DNA from: JBFXAN01 sp050184225
Lineage (GTDB): Bacteria; Chloroflexota; Dehalococcoidia; CAUJGQ01
Length of the DNA: 62,776 nt
Direction: 5' to 3'
Assembly (NCBI GenBank): GCA_050184225.1
Contig: JBFXAN010000017.1
Coordinates: 1-62,776, forward strand
How positions within the stretch are numbered: position 1 is the stretch's first letter; every line of letters begins with the position of its first letter. Of the stretch, positions 16,675 through 24,430 are shown in pieces. Position numbers and translations under genes: made by a program. The notes beneath the pieces were generated by a model that had not been told where the DNA came from, made no database searches, and saw only the letters and a list, made by a program, of their open reading frames with translations.

Positions 16675-16986
16675 ACCGTTGCCCTGGCATTTTTTCTCCG
16701 ATATCAGAGCATAGGTGACCGTTCTTTGTCATCAGCGAGTTTTCTCATGAGCGTATTATGTCGCGTTCGGATGTGCCGCCGACGCTCGCGCCCGCGATCT
16801 TCCCGATCGTCAGCGAAACCATTTGTGTGACGAACTAACCATTCTGTCGACCTGGGACTTGCGGTTCGTCGCCGGATCGGTCATACATCGGATCGGTAGA
16901 CATTCAATCTGGACGCCGTGGATCGCCTGATCCACGGTCCTCAATGCGCGAGGTGCGGAACCGGGACACAGTGGGAGGTAGGTGCT
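16675..16986. other. Divergent intergenic region, 312 bases
   Basis: Lies between the LysM gene (minus) and the CaiB fusion (plus). It has locally AT-rich stretches around 16690 and 16720-16760 where promoters for both directions probably sit, but no spacing-consistent -35/-10 pair or repeat family was found. Confidence 0.4.
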
Positions 16987-19464
16987 ATGGCAGCAGCAGC
17001 CCTTTCCGATCTGGTCGTCGTGGAATGTGGACAGGGCGCGGCAGGCGCATTCGGCGCGAAAGCGCTGGCTGATCTCGGCGCGGACGTGGTCAAGGTCGAG
17101 CCGCCGGAGGGAGACGGCGGCCGGTATGTCGGCCCGTTCCCCGGAGGCATCCCCCACCCGGAGCAGAGCGGCCGGTTCCTCTATCTCAACGCGAACAAGC
17201 GCGGGGTGACGCTGGACGTGACATCGGCGCCGGGCCGCCGGCTGCTCCACGACCTGCTCGACCGAGCAGATATCTTGATCAGCGACCTGCCGCCGCGCCG
17301 GCTGGACGAGATCGAGATCGATGCGTCCCGCCTCCGGGACGCGCACCCGCGCTTGATCACGACCCTGATCAGCCCCTTCGGCCAGAGCGGTCCCTACCGA
17401 GAGTACGCCGGCAGCGACCTGATCGCCTGGCACATGGGCGGCACCGGCTATGGGACGCCGTTCAACGCGGTCACCGATCCGGCCCGACAGCCGCCGTTGC
17501 GGGGCGGCGGCATTCAGGCCGACTACCTGGCCGGATGGACCGCCGCCGCCGCGACGATGGCAGCGGTCTTTCACCGGGAGCAGACCGGCACGGGACAGGT
17601 GGTCGATATCTCGGCGATGGAAGCGGTCGTGAACATGGTCCGCGCCGGCGTTGCCCTCTTCTCCTACGACCGCGCGGCCGTCCCAGAAACGCGGCTCAAG
17701 GCGGGATCGCCCTGGATCTATCCGTGCCGGGACGGCTTTATCTCGATGTCGACGCTGCGCGATCACTGGTGGGAGGCGCTCAAGGACCTGATGGGGCGGC
17801 CCGCATGGGCCGACAACCCGACGTTTACCGATGTCGCGGGCCGGCGTCAGAACGCCGACGCGCTCGATGCGCTGCTCGGCGAATGGTTCGGCGCGCACGA
17901 TCGCGCCGAGCTGTACGAGATGCTGGTGCCCCGCGGCGTGCCGTGCTTTCCCGTGAACACCGTCGACGATGTCCTGCGGTCGCCGCAACTCAACGCCCGC
18001 GGCTTCTTCGTGACGCAGGAGCACCCCGCTGCCGGCGCGATCATCCAGCCGGGGCCGGCGATTCGCCTGTCAGAAACGCCCTGGTGTCTGCGCCGGCCGG
18101 CGCCCCTGCTTGGCCAGGACAATGAGGAGGTGCTGGGCAGTGGGCAGTGGGCAGCAGGCAGTGGGGGGAGCGGCCCGCGGCCGGCGTCGCCAGGAATTGA
18201 CCGGCCTCCGGCAGGCACAGACAACAACCGTGACCTGCGTGATCTGATCGACACACAGCCGCTGCGTGGGGTGCGAGTTCTTGACTTCGGCTGGATCCTG
18301 TCGGTGCCACACTGCACCGCCTGGCTCGGCACGCTGGGGGCCGAGGTGATCCGGGTCGAGTCGGTGGCGCGGCTCGACATGGGGCGGGCGGGCATCATGG
18401 GCGCGGCCGATGGCATCGCCGGGCCGAATCGCTCGTCGACCTTCAACGGCCTCAACTACAGCAAGCAGAGCATCACGCTCAACATCGCCACCGAGGAGGG
18501 CCGGGCGCTGGTGCGCGACCTCGTCGCGGTCAGCGACGTGGTCACGGAGAACTTCGCGACCGGCGTGCTCGATCGGCTGGGTCTCGGCTATGAGGCGCTG
18601 CGCGCGATCAAGCCGGATATCATCATGCTCTCTGGTTCGACGCTGGGGACGAGCGGCCCCGAGCGGGACGCCACCGGCTGGGGTCCGAATGTCTGCGCCT
18701 ACGCGGGACTACCCTCGATCACGGGCTACGCGGACGGCCCACCTTCGGACCTGGGCGGCATCTGGCCCGACTACATGATCGGCACGTTGATGGTTTACGC
18801 GGTGTTGAGCGCGCTCCATCATCAGCGTCGCACGGGCGAGGGACAGCGCATCGAGATCGCGATGGGCGAGGTCGTGGCCACGATGATCCCCGAGGCGATC
18901 CTCGACTACACGATCAACGGCCGGCTGACGCCGCGGCAGGGCAACCGCGACGGCAGCGCCGCGCCGCACAACGTCTATCCCTGTCTTGGCGACGACGAGT
19001 GGATCGCGATCGCGGTCCAGACCGACGCGGAGTGGCGTGCGTTGTGCCAGGCGATCGCCCGCGACGACCTGGCAACAGACCCACGCTTTGCCGATGCTCC
19101 CGGCCGGCGGGCGGCAGAGGATGAGATCGACGCGGAGATCGCCGGCTGGACGCGCGACCACACACCGTATGAGGCGTTTCATCTGCTCCAGGCGGCAGGC
19201 GTCGCCGCCGGGCCGGTGCTCAGCATCCCCGGTCTGATGAACGATCCGCATCTGCGGGCGCGCGGCTTTGTCGTCGAGATCGATCACCCAGAGGTCGGGC
19301 AACGAACCGTCGCCGGGCTGCCGGCCCGGTTCGGCGCAATCCCCGATCCGGCGTACCAGCCGGCGCCCTGTCTCGGCGAGCACAACCAGAGCGTGTATTG
19401 CGGTCTGCTCGATCTGAGCACGGACGATGTGGGGCGCCTGCAGGAAGCGAAGGTAATCTACTGA
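16987..19464 (+). CDS. Double-domain class III CoA-transferase (CaiB/BaiF fusion)
   Basis: An 825-aa protein of two complete CaiB/BaiF domains (~1-385 and ~415-825). Each carries the N-terminal Rossmann start (VVECGQGAAGAFGAKALADL; VRVLDFGWILSV) and the catalytic Asp of the family: Asp179 in QADYLAG and Asp595 in WPDYMIG. CaiB enzymes are normally interlocked dimers moving CoA between acids, so the fusion could be a pre-assembled dimer. The ~35-residue linker is partly encoded by a family D repeat (18134-18168, SGQWAAGSGG). GGGAGG precedes the ATG. It is followed by the GntR regulator and transporter. Confidence 0.9.
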   Translation: MAAAALSDLVVVECGQGAAGAFGAKALADLGADVVKVEPPEGDGGRYVGPFPGGIPHPEQSGRFLYLNANKRGVTLDVTSAPGRRLLHDLLDRADILISDLPPRRLDEIEIDASRLRDAHPRLITTLISPFGQSGPYREYAGSDLIAWHMGGTGYGTPFNAVTDPARQPPLRGGGIQADYLAGWTAAAATMAAVFHREQTGTGQVVDISAMEAVVNMVRAGVALFSYDRAAVPETRLKAGSPWIYPCRDGFISMSTLRDHWWEALKDLMGRPAWADNPTFTDVAGRRQNADALDALLGEWFGAHDRAELYEMLVPRGVPCFPVNTVDDVLRSPQLNARGFFVTQEHPAAGAIIQPGPAIRLSETPWCLRRPAPLLGQDNEEVLGSGQWAAGSGGSGPRPASPGIDRPPAGTDNNRDLRDLIDTQPLRGVRVLDFGWILSVPHCTAWLGTLGAEVIRVESVARLDMGRAGIMGAADGIAGPNRSSTFNGLNYSKQSITLNIATEEGRALVRDLVAVSDVVTENFATGVLDRLGLGYEALRAIKPDIIMLSGSTLGTSGPERDATGWGPNVCAYAGLPSITGYADGPPSDLGGIWPDYMIGTLMVYAVLSALHHQRRTGEGQRIEIAMGEVVATMIPEAILDYTINGRLTPRQGNRDGSAAPHNVYPCLGDDEWIAIAVQTDAEWRALCQAIARDDLATDPRFADAPGRRAAEDEIDAEIAGWTRDHTPYEAFHLLQAAGVAAGPVLSIPGLMNDPHLRARGFVVEIDHPEVGQRTVAGLPARFGAIPDPAYQPAPCLGEHNQSVYCGLLDLSTDDVGRLQEAKVIY
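18134..18168 (+). repeat. Family D repeat fragment inside the CaiB fusion gene
   Basis: Units GGGCAGTGGGCAGT and GGCAGTGGGGGG match the ends of the 13086-13542 unit. The fragment is translated in frame as part of the interdomain linker of the CoA-transferase. Confidence 0.65.
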
Positions 19465-19552
19465 CCGCCGGGGCATCGGCATGCTGTCCGCCACGTAATG
19501 GCCGCGCTCGGATCGCGGCTTGATCGCGGTGACGGTGCTTCTGTCGAGTAAC

Positions 19553-19572
19553 TGTTTAACACCTGTTTGACA
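19553..19572. promoter_or_regulatory. Candidate GntR operator, two TGTTTRACA boxes
   Basis: TGTTTAACA at 19553 and TGTTTGACA at 19564 form a direct repeat with an 11-base period, one helical turn. The second box contains the -35 element of the promoter, so a bound regulator would block it. The first box is itself palindromic. Confidence 0.5.
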
Positions 19573-19595
19573 GCGCCCGACGGTAGCCATAGAAT
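19567..19595 (+). promoter_or_regulatory. Sigma70-type promoter of the GntR/ABC operon
   Basis: TTGACA (19567-19572), a 17-base spacer and TAGAAT (19590-19595): the best promoter I see in the window. It reads into the gntR-type gene and probably the downstream transporter. Confidence 0.65.
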
Positions 19596-19619
19596 CGCCG
19601 CACCGATTCCAAGGAGATC

Positions 19620-19673
19620 ATGTCGTCATCTCGTCATGATGAGTCACACAGCGTCCGATTACTCGGCAAATAG
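19620..19673 (+). CDS. Short ORF overlapping the GntR start (17 aa)
   Basis: ATG at 19620 lies just after AAGGAG and opens a 17-codon frame (begins MSSSRHDESH) that stops at 19673. The GntR start codons (19636/19639) are inside it in another frame and have no ribosome binding site of their own. It may be a translational-coupling leader; alternatively a frameshift shortens the apparent GntR N-terminus. Confidence 0.35.
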   Translation: MSSSRHDESHSVRLLGK

Positions 19674-20397
19674 CACGGAACCGATCAATCCCGAGAGCGA
19701 GGTGCCGCTCTTCTATCAGTTGTTCGTCTTCCTGCGCGATGCCATTCTCGGCGGCGTCTATCAGACGGGTGACCGGTTGCCCTCCGAGTCGGAGCTCTGC
19801 GCCGGCTTCGGCATCAGCCGCACGACGGTGCGCTATGCAGTCGACCGGCTGGTATCGGACGGCTATGTCTACAGGAAGCACGGGAAGGGCACCTTCGTCG
19901 CGCGGCCATCACCGAAGATGCGGCTCCTGCTCGACCCGAGCTGGGCGCGGGCGATGCGGACGCGGGGTATCACCCCCGAGGTTCGCACGCTGATGACGCA
20001 GCGCGTGCAACCCCCGCCAGCGGTGCGCGACCAGCTCAAGACCAGCTCGGAGACGGTCTTTCATATTCGGAACCTGGTCCTGGGAAACGGCGAGCCCTGG
20101 ATCGTCTCCGAGCAATACATCGATACGGGGCTGGGCCTCTCCGAGGTCGACCTGACCGACACGATCCTCGCCGATGTGCTCAGCGAAAAGATGGGTATTC
20201 GGATCAGTGAGTCCGTCTGTCTATTTCTCGAGCCGGTCCTGCTCGGCGAAGCCGATGCCGCCCTGCTCGACGTTTCGGCAGCATCGGCCGGGCTGCATGT
20301 CGCCCGCCGCGTGAAGGACTCGCTCGGTCGCGTCGTTCTCTACAGCGAATCGCTGTTCCGGGGCGATCGCTGCAAGCTGCTCTTTTCGACCGTTTGA
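19636..20397 (+). CDS. GntR-family regulator with UTRA domain (HutC type)
   Basis: A 253-aa regulator. The winged HTH spans residues ~18-88 (PLFYQLFVFLRDAI, LPSESELCAGFGISRTTVRY, KHGKGTFVA) and the C-terminal UTRA ligand domain spans ~100-250. HutC-type regulators sense small organic acids, sugars or amino-acid derivatives and usually repress the adjacent transport or catabolic operon, here the ABC importer and CaiB genes. Start choice is uncertain: ATG-ATG at 19636/19639 lies inside a short ORF with a good ribosome binding site. A promoter with overlapping operator-like repeats is upstream, suggesting autoregulation. Confidence 0.88.
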   Translation: MMSHTASDYSANSTEPINPESEVPLFYQLFVFLRDAILGGVYQTGDRLPSESELCAGFGISRTTVRYAVDRLVSDGYVYRKHGKGTFVARPSPKMRLLLDPSWARAMRTRGITPEVRTLMTQRVQPPPAVRDQLKTSSETVFHIRNLVLGNGEPWIVSEQYIDTGLGLSEVDLTDTILADVLSEKMGIRISESVCLFLEPVLLGEADAALLDVSAASAGLHVARRVKDSLGRVVLYSESLFRGDRCKLLFSTV

Positions 20398-20473
20398 TGT
20401 CGGCGTCGCAGCGCCGATGCATGATGCGGTCGTTGACGGAACGGGACACGACAAGAAAGGCGGCGGCTTCGCC

Positions 20474-21424
20474 ATGCAGGTCTATCTCATCCGACGTCTG
20501 CTCCTCACAATCCCGGTGCTCCTGATCGTCGCCCTGATGACCTTCATCCTGCTGCGCCTCGTGCCCGGCGACGTGACGATGACCCGCATCGCCGAGGGCG
20601 GCATCTACAACCCGGAGCAACTGCAGGCGCTACGCGAGGAACTGGGCCTGACCGACCCGCTGCACGTGCAGTTCCTCGACTGGATCGGCGGCCTCCTCCG
20701 CGGCGACTTCGGCCGCAGCCTGCAGACGCAGCGCGATACCTTCACCACCTTCCTGTCGGCGTCACGGATCACGCTGGAACTGGGGGTGCTGTCGATCGTG
20801 ATCGGTCTCGTGATCGCCCTGCCAATCGGCATCCTCTCGGCGGTCAAGCAGGACACGCCCGCCGACTACATCGGCCGCCTGATCGCGACCGCCGGCATCT
20901 CCGTCCCGGACTTCTGGCTGGGGACGATCACCGTGATCTTCCTCGGCCTCTGGTTCCAGTATCAGGCGCCGCTCGGCTATCACTCGCCGTTCTCGGACCC
21001 GTGGGCGAACATCCAGCAGTTCATCTTCCCGGCGCTGATCCTGGGCTTTCGCAACTCGGCGGTGACGATGCGGTTGGTGCGCACGACGATGCTCGATGTG
21101 CTGCGCCAGGACTACATCCGCACGGCGCGGGCCAAGGGTCTCAGCAGCCGCGTGATGATCAGCCGGCACGCGCTCAAGAACGCGATGATCCCGGTGGTGA
21201 CCGTGATCGGCACCCAGCTCAGCTTTATCCTCGGCGGCACGGTGATCATGGAGAGCCTGTTCAACCTCGCCGGCGTCGGTCAGCTCACCTTCAACGCGAT
21301 CCTGCAGCGCGACTACACCCAGGTGCAGACCAACATGCTCCTGCTGGGCACGGTCGTCGTGCTGGGGAATCTGCTCACTGACCTCAGCTATGCCTGGCTG
21401 GACCCGCGCATCCGATATCGCTAA
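20474..21424 (+). CDS. ABC transporter permease, DppB/OppB type
   Basis: A 316-aa inner-membrane permease with six transmembrane helices and the EAA loop (ARAKGLSSRVMISRHALKNA, near residue 220) that docks the ATPase. DppB-type permeases import peptides, nickel, opines or other small molecules. The start at 20474 gives the standard N-terminus MQVYLIRRLLLTIPVLL; the Shine-Dalgarno is weak. It forms an import set with the DppC-like permease and binding protein downstream. No ATPase subunits are encoded in the window. Confidence 0.92.
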   Translation: MQVYLIRRLLLTIPVLLIVALMTFILLRLVPGDVTMTRIAEGGIYNPEQLQALREELGLTDPLHVQFLDWIGGLLRGDFGRSLQTQRDTFTTFLSASRITLELGVLSIVIGLVIALPIGILSAVKQDTPADYIGRLIATAGISVPDFWLGTITVIFLGLWFQYQAPLGYHSPFSDPWANIQQFIFPALILGFRNSAVTMRLVRTTMLDVLRQDYIRTARAKGLSSRVMISRHALKNAMIPVVTVIGTQLSFILGGTVIMESLFNLAGVGQLTFNAILQRDYTQVQTNMLLLGTVVVLGNLLTDLSYAWLDPRIRYR

Positions 21425-21479
21425 GACCGCACCGGACCACAGCCGACGAACCAATCCAGTGAGGTGAAAGGGGAGGCAC

Positions 21480-22388
21480 GTGGAGGAACGCACGCTGCAA
21501 AGCTCGGTGGCGCTGGAGGGAGCGACGATCAGGGCGCCGTCCACGGGCGTCGTCACGCGGTTGGGCCGCCTGATCGTACGCAAGCCCCTGGGCGCGATCG
21601 CGGCGATCATGCTGATCCTGCTCTGGCTGATGGCAGCGTTCGCACCGCTGATCGCGCCGTTTGCGGCGGACGAAGTGTTTGCCGGGCCGCGGCTGGCCGG
21701 GCCGAGCGCGACGTTCTGGTTCGGCACGGACGAGGTGGGGCGCGATGTCTTCAGCCGCCTCGTCTACGGCGCCCGCCTCAGCCTCACGGTCAGCTTGGCG
21801 GCGACGACGATCGGCATCACGATCGGCACCGTGCTGGGCGTCGTCTCGGGGTATTTCCTCGGGTGGTTCGATCTCTTGTGGCAGCGGGTGATCGACGCCT
21901 TCCAGGCGATGCCGGCGCTCGTGTTGCTGATGGTGATCGCCTATGTGCTCGGACCCAAGCTGCCGCTGGTGGCGCTGGCGCTGGCGGTGCTGACCGTACC
22001 CGTCGTCAGCCGCGTGATCCGCGCCTCGACGATCGCGGTGCGCACCAACGCCTACATCGAGGCGAGCCACGTGATCGGCGCCGGGTCGCCGCGCATCATC
22101 ATCCGCCACATCCTGCCGAACGTCGCGCCGACCGTGATCGTACTCGCGGCGATCAGCCTCGGCAGCAACATCCTGCTGCAGTCTGCCTTGAGTTTTCTCG
22201 GGCTGGTCAGCTCGCAGACACCCGACTGGGGCGGGATGCTCAATCTCGGCGCGCGGCGCTACATGGAGGTCCAGCCCTGGCTGGCGATCGCGCCCGGCCT
22301 GGCGATCAGCATCACGGTGCTGGCCTACAACTTGCTGGGTGACGCGCTCCGGGACATTCTCGACCCGCGGCTTCGGGGCACCACGTAA
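21480..22388 (+). CDS. ABC transporter permease, DppC/OppC type
   Basis: A 302-aa second permease of the importer, with the usual DppC features: an N-terminal helix, the periplasmic FGTDEVGRDVFSRLVYGARL motif, five further helices and an EAA loop (ASHVIGAGSPRIIIRHILPN). It starts with GTG at 21480 after GGGGAGG. It should form a heterodimer with the product of 20474. Confidence 0.92.
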   Translation: MEERTLQSSVALEGATIRAPSTGVVTRLGRLIVRKPLGAIAAIMLILLWLMAAFAPLIAPFAADEVFAGPRLAGPSATFWFGTDEVGRDVFSRLVYGARLSLTVSLAATTIGITIGTVLGVVSGYFLGWFDLLWQRVIDAFQAMPALVLLMVIAYVLGPKLPLVALALAVLTVPVVSRVIRASTIAVRTNAYIEASHVIGAGSPRIIIRHILPNVAPTVIVLAAISLGSNILLQSALSFLGLVSSQTPDWGGMLNLGARRYMEVQPWLAIAPGLAISITVLAYNLLGDALRDILDPRLRGTT

Positions 22389-22431
22389 TCCGCCGCCGAT
22401 CGGCGGCGCGGGAAATGGGAGGGAGAAGGTA

Positions 22432-24297
22432 ATGGCGAAGCAGTCGTATTACGACGAGATGTACCAGCTCTGGCAGGCGGAGGAGCGGCGGGCTGCCCGC
22501 GCCCGGCGGGCCGTCAGCCGACGGTCGCTCGTCATGCGCGGCAGCGCGATCCTGGCGATGGGCGGGGTCGCGGCGGCGCTGGCGGCGTGCAGCGGTGACG
22601 GTGACGACGGCGGCAGCACGAGCCGCGCCGGCGCGACGCCGGATACCGCCGTCGGCGCCACCGCCGCGCCGAGCGGTCAATCGAACCTGGCGGCGACCTA
22701 TCCGTTGGTCGACCAGTACAACTGGCGCAAGCTGAACTGGAACGCCGGCCCGCCGACGCAGGGCGGTCACGCGCTCCGGGCGGCCCGGCCACCGGCGAAC
22801 TGGGACCTGATGCAGGTGGTGACGCTGACCCCCAGCCCGCCGTTCTACAACGGCCTCTACCGGCCGCTGCTGGAGCCGGGCGCCGACCTCGACGGTCAGG
22901 AGTTCGGCCCGGACCTCGCCCAGAATACCGAGCACAACGCCGATTACACGGTCTGGACCTTCAAGCTGCCGAGCGGGGTCAAGTTCCACGACAAGGCGCC
23001 GGTCAACGGCCGCGAGATGACGGCGGAAGACGTTGTCTATTCCTTCCAGGCGTACAAGGAAAAGAGCGTCTGGTCCGTGCCGCTCTCGGTGATCGATCGG
23101 GTCACGGCGCCGGACAACACGACCGTCCGCTTCGAGATGAAGCAGCCGTATTTCGCGCTGCCCAACATCCTCGGCATGCCTTACTACTTGATCTTCGCGC
23201 GGGAGCACTTCGAGGGTCCGGAGGATCGCTGGAAGCAGCAGGCGATCGGCACCGGCCCGTTCATGCTGGAGTACTCCGACCCGACTGACCGCTATGAGGG
23301 GGCGCGCCATCCGAACTACTGGGAGAAGGACAAGAACGGTCAGCGGTTGCCATATCTCGACAAGTTCACGTCGCGCTATATTGCCGACCGAAACACGCTG
23401 CTGGCGGCCTTCCGTTCCGGCAACCTCGACACGACCGCGTTCACCGACACGGATGAGTTCGAGACGATCGTCAAGAGCGTCCCCGACGCCTACTACGTCG
23501 TGCAGCCGCACTGGGCCACCTATCAGAATGCGGTGCTGCTCCAGTGGAACAACGAGCTGTTCAAGGATGTCCGCATCCGTCGTGCCCTCTCGATGGCGAT
23601 CGACCGCAAGGGGCTGGTCGATAAGCTGCTGCGCGGCGCCGGCACACCGTCGTATCCGGTGCCGTTCGACCAGATGGGGCTGAACCGGCCGCTCGGCTGG
23701 GACGACATGCCGGAGAGCATGCAGTACAATCCGCAGCGCGCCAAGCAACTGCTGGCTGAAGCGGGCCATCCGAACGGCTTCAAGATCCAGTTCCTCTCGC
23801 CGACGCCGGTGGCGCAGACCTATGTGCTCGTCCAGGACTACTGGAAGGCGGTCGGCGTCGATCTGCAGTTCGACGAGAAGGACTTCCTCGTCGTGCAGTC
23901 CTCCCTCGTCAAGAAGGAGTTCCCGGATACCGCCTTCTACAGCGGTGTCGCCGGCTTCGACCCGGATGTCGTCGTCCGGCCGCTCTACTATCCGGGCGCG
24001 CCGCAGAACTGGGGCAACGTCGACGACCCAGAACTGACGGCGGCGATGGACAAGCTGCGGACGAGCGTCGACGCGAACCAGCGCAAGCAACTGGCGAAGC
24101 AGATCAATGATCGGGCGCTGGACCAGGCGTTGCAGATCTACCTGAACGGCTATCACACCTTCTACGGCACGCACCCCTGGATGCACACGATCGCCCAGTC
24201 GCTCTATACGACGATCGAAAACTGGGGGACGGCCAACTGGCGCTGGGTCTGGAACGACGAATCGACGCCGGGTGGCCGCGGCGGCCGCAAGTCGTAG
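22432..24297 (+). CDS. ABC transporter substrate-binding lipoprotein, family 5
   Basis: A 621-aa SBP_bac_5 protein. After a ~30-residue charged head comes SRRSLVMRGSAILAMGG with a twin Arg, then a lipobox LAAC (Cys near residue 48), so it is probably a Tat-exported lipoprotein held at the outer face of the membrane. A Gly/Ser/Thr/Ala spacer precedes the binding domain (TVWTFKLPSGVKFHDKAPV is the family block). The ligand is not inferable. The binding protein follows the permeases here, whereas in the second importer (31227) it precedes them. A family B repeat follows the stop. Confidence 0.92.
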   Translation: MAKQSYYDEMYQLWQAEERRAARARRAVSRRSLVMRGSAILAMGGVAAALAACSGDGDDGGSTSRAGATPDTAVGATAAPSGQSNLAATYPLVDQYNWRKLNWNAGPPTQGGHALRAARPPANWDLMQVVTLTPSPPFYNGLYRPLLEPGADLDGQEFGPDLAQNTEHNADYTVWTFKLPSGVKFHDKAPVNGREMTAEDVVYSFQAYKEKSVWSVPLSVIDRVTAPDNTTVRFEMKQPYFALPNILGMPYYLIFAREHFEGPEDRWKQQAIGTGPFMLEYSDPTDRYEGARHPNYWEKDKNGQRLPYLDKFTSRYIADRNTLLAAFRSGNLDTTAFTDTDEFETIVKSVPDAYYVVQPHWATYQNAVLLQWNNELFKDVRIRRALSMAIDRKGLVDKLLRGAGTPSYPVPFDQMGLNRPLGWDDMPESMQYNPQRAKQLLAEAGHPNGFKIQFLSPTPVAQTYVLVQDYWKAVGVDLQFDEKDFLVVQSSLVKKEFPDTAFYSGVAGFDPDVVVRPLYYPGAPQNWGNVDDPELTAAMDKLRTSVDANQRKQLAKQINDRALDQALQIYLNGYHTFYGTHPWMHTIAQSLYTTIENWGTANWRWVWNDESTPGGRGGRKS

Positions 24298-24320
24298 GCA
24301 CGTTGGATGATTCCCCGCCG

Positions 24321-24401
24321 CACGCCCTGGGAGCGCGGCCATCCTGGCCGCCGGGTATCACAACCCGAATGCGGGCTGGAAGCCCGCGCTCCCAGGGTGC
24401 G
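24321..24401. repeat. Family B palindromic repeat (copy B2)
   Basis: Arms CGCCCTGGGAGCGCGG and CCGCGCTCCCAGGG with diverged inner arms (CATCCTGGCCG/GCTGGAAGCC). It lies between the binding protein and the next CaiB gene. Confidence 0.85.
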
Positions 24402-24430
24402 TTGTGAAAATCGAGCATGGGAAAGGTGAG

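Noticed and set aside
16720..16760. Promoter TTGTCA...TATTAT upstream of the CaiB fusion
   Set aside because: Spacer is 22 bases, too long for a sigma70 promoter.
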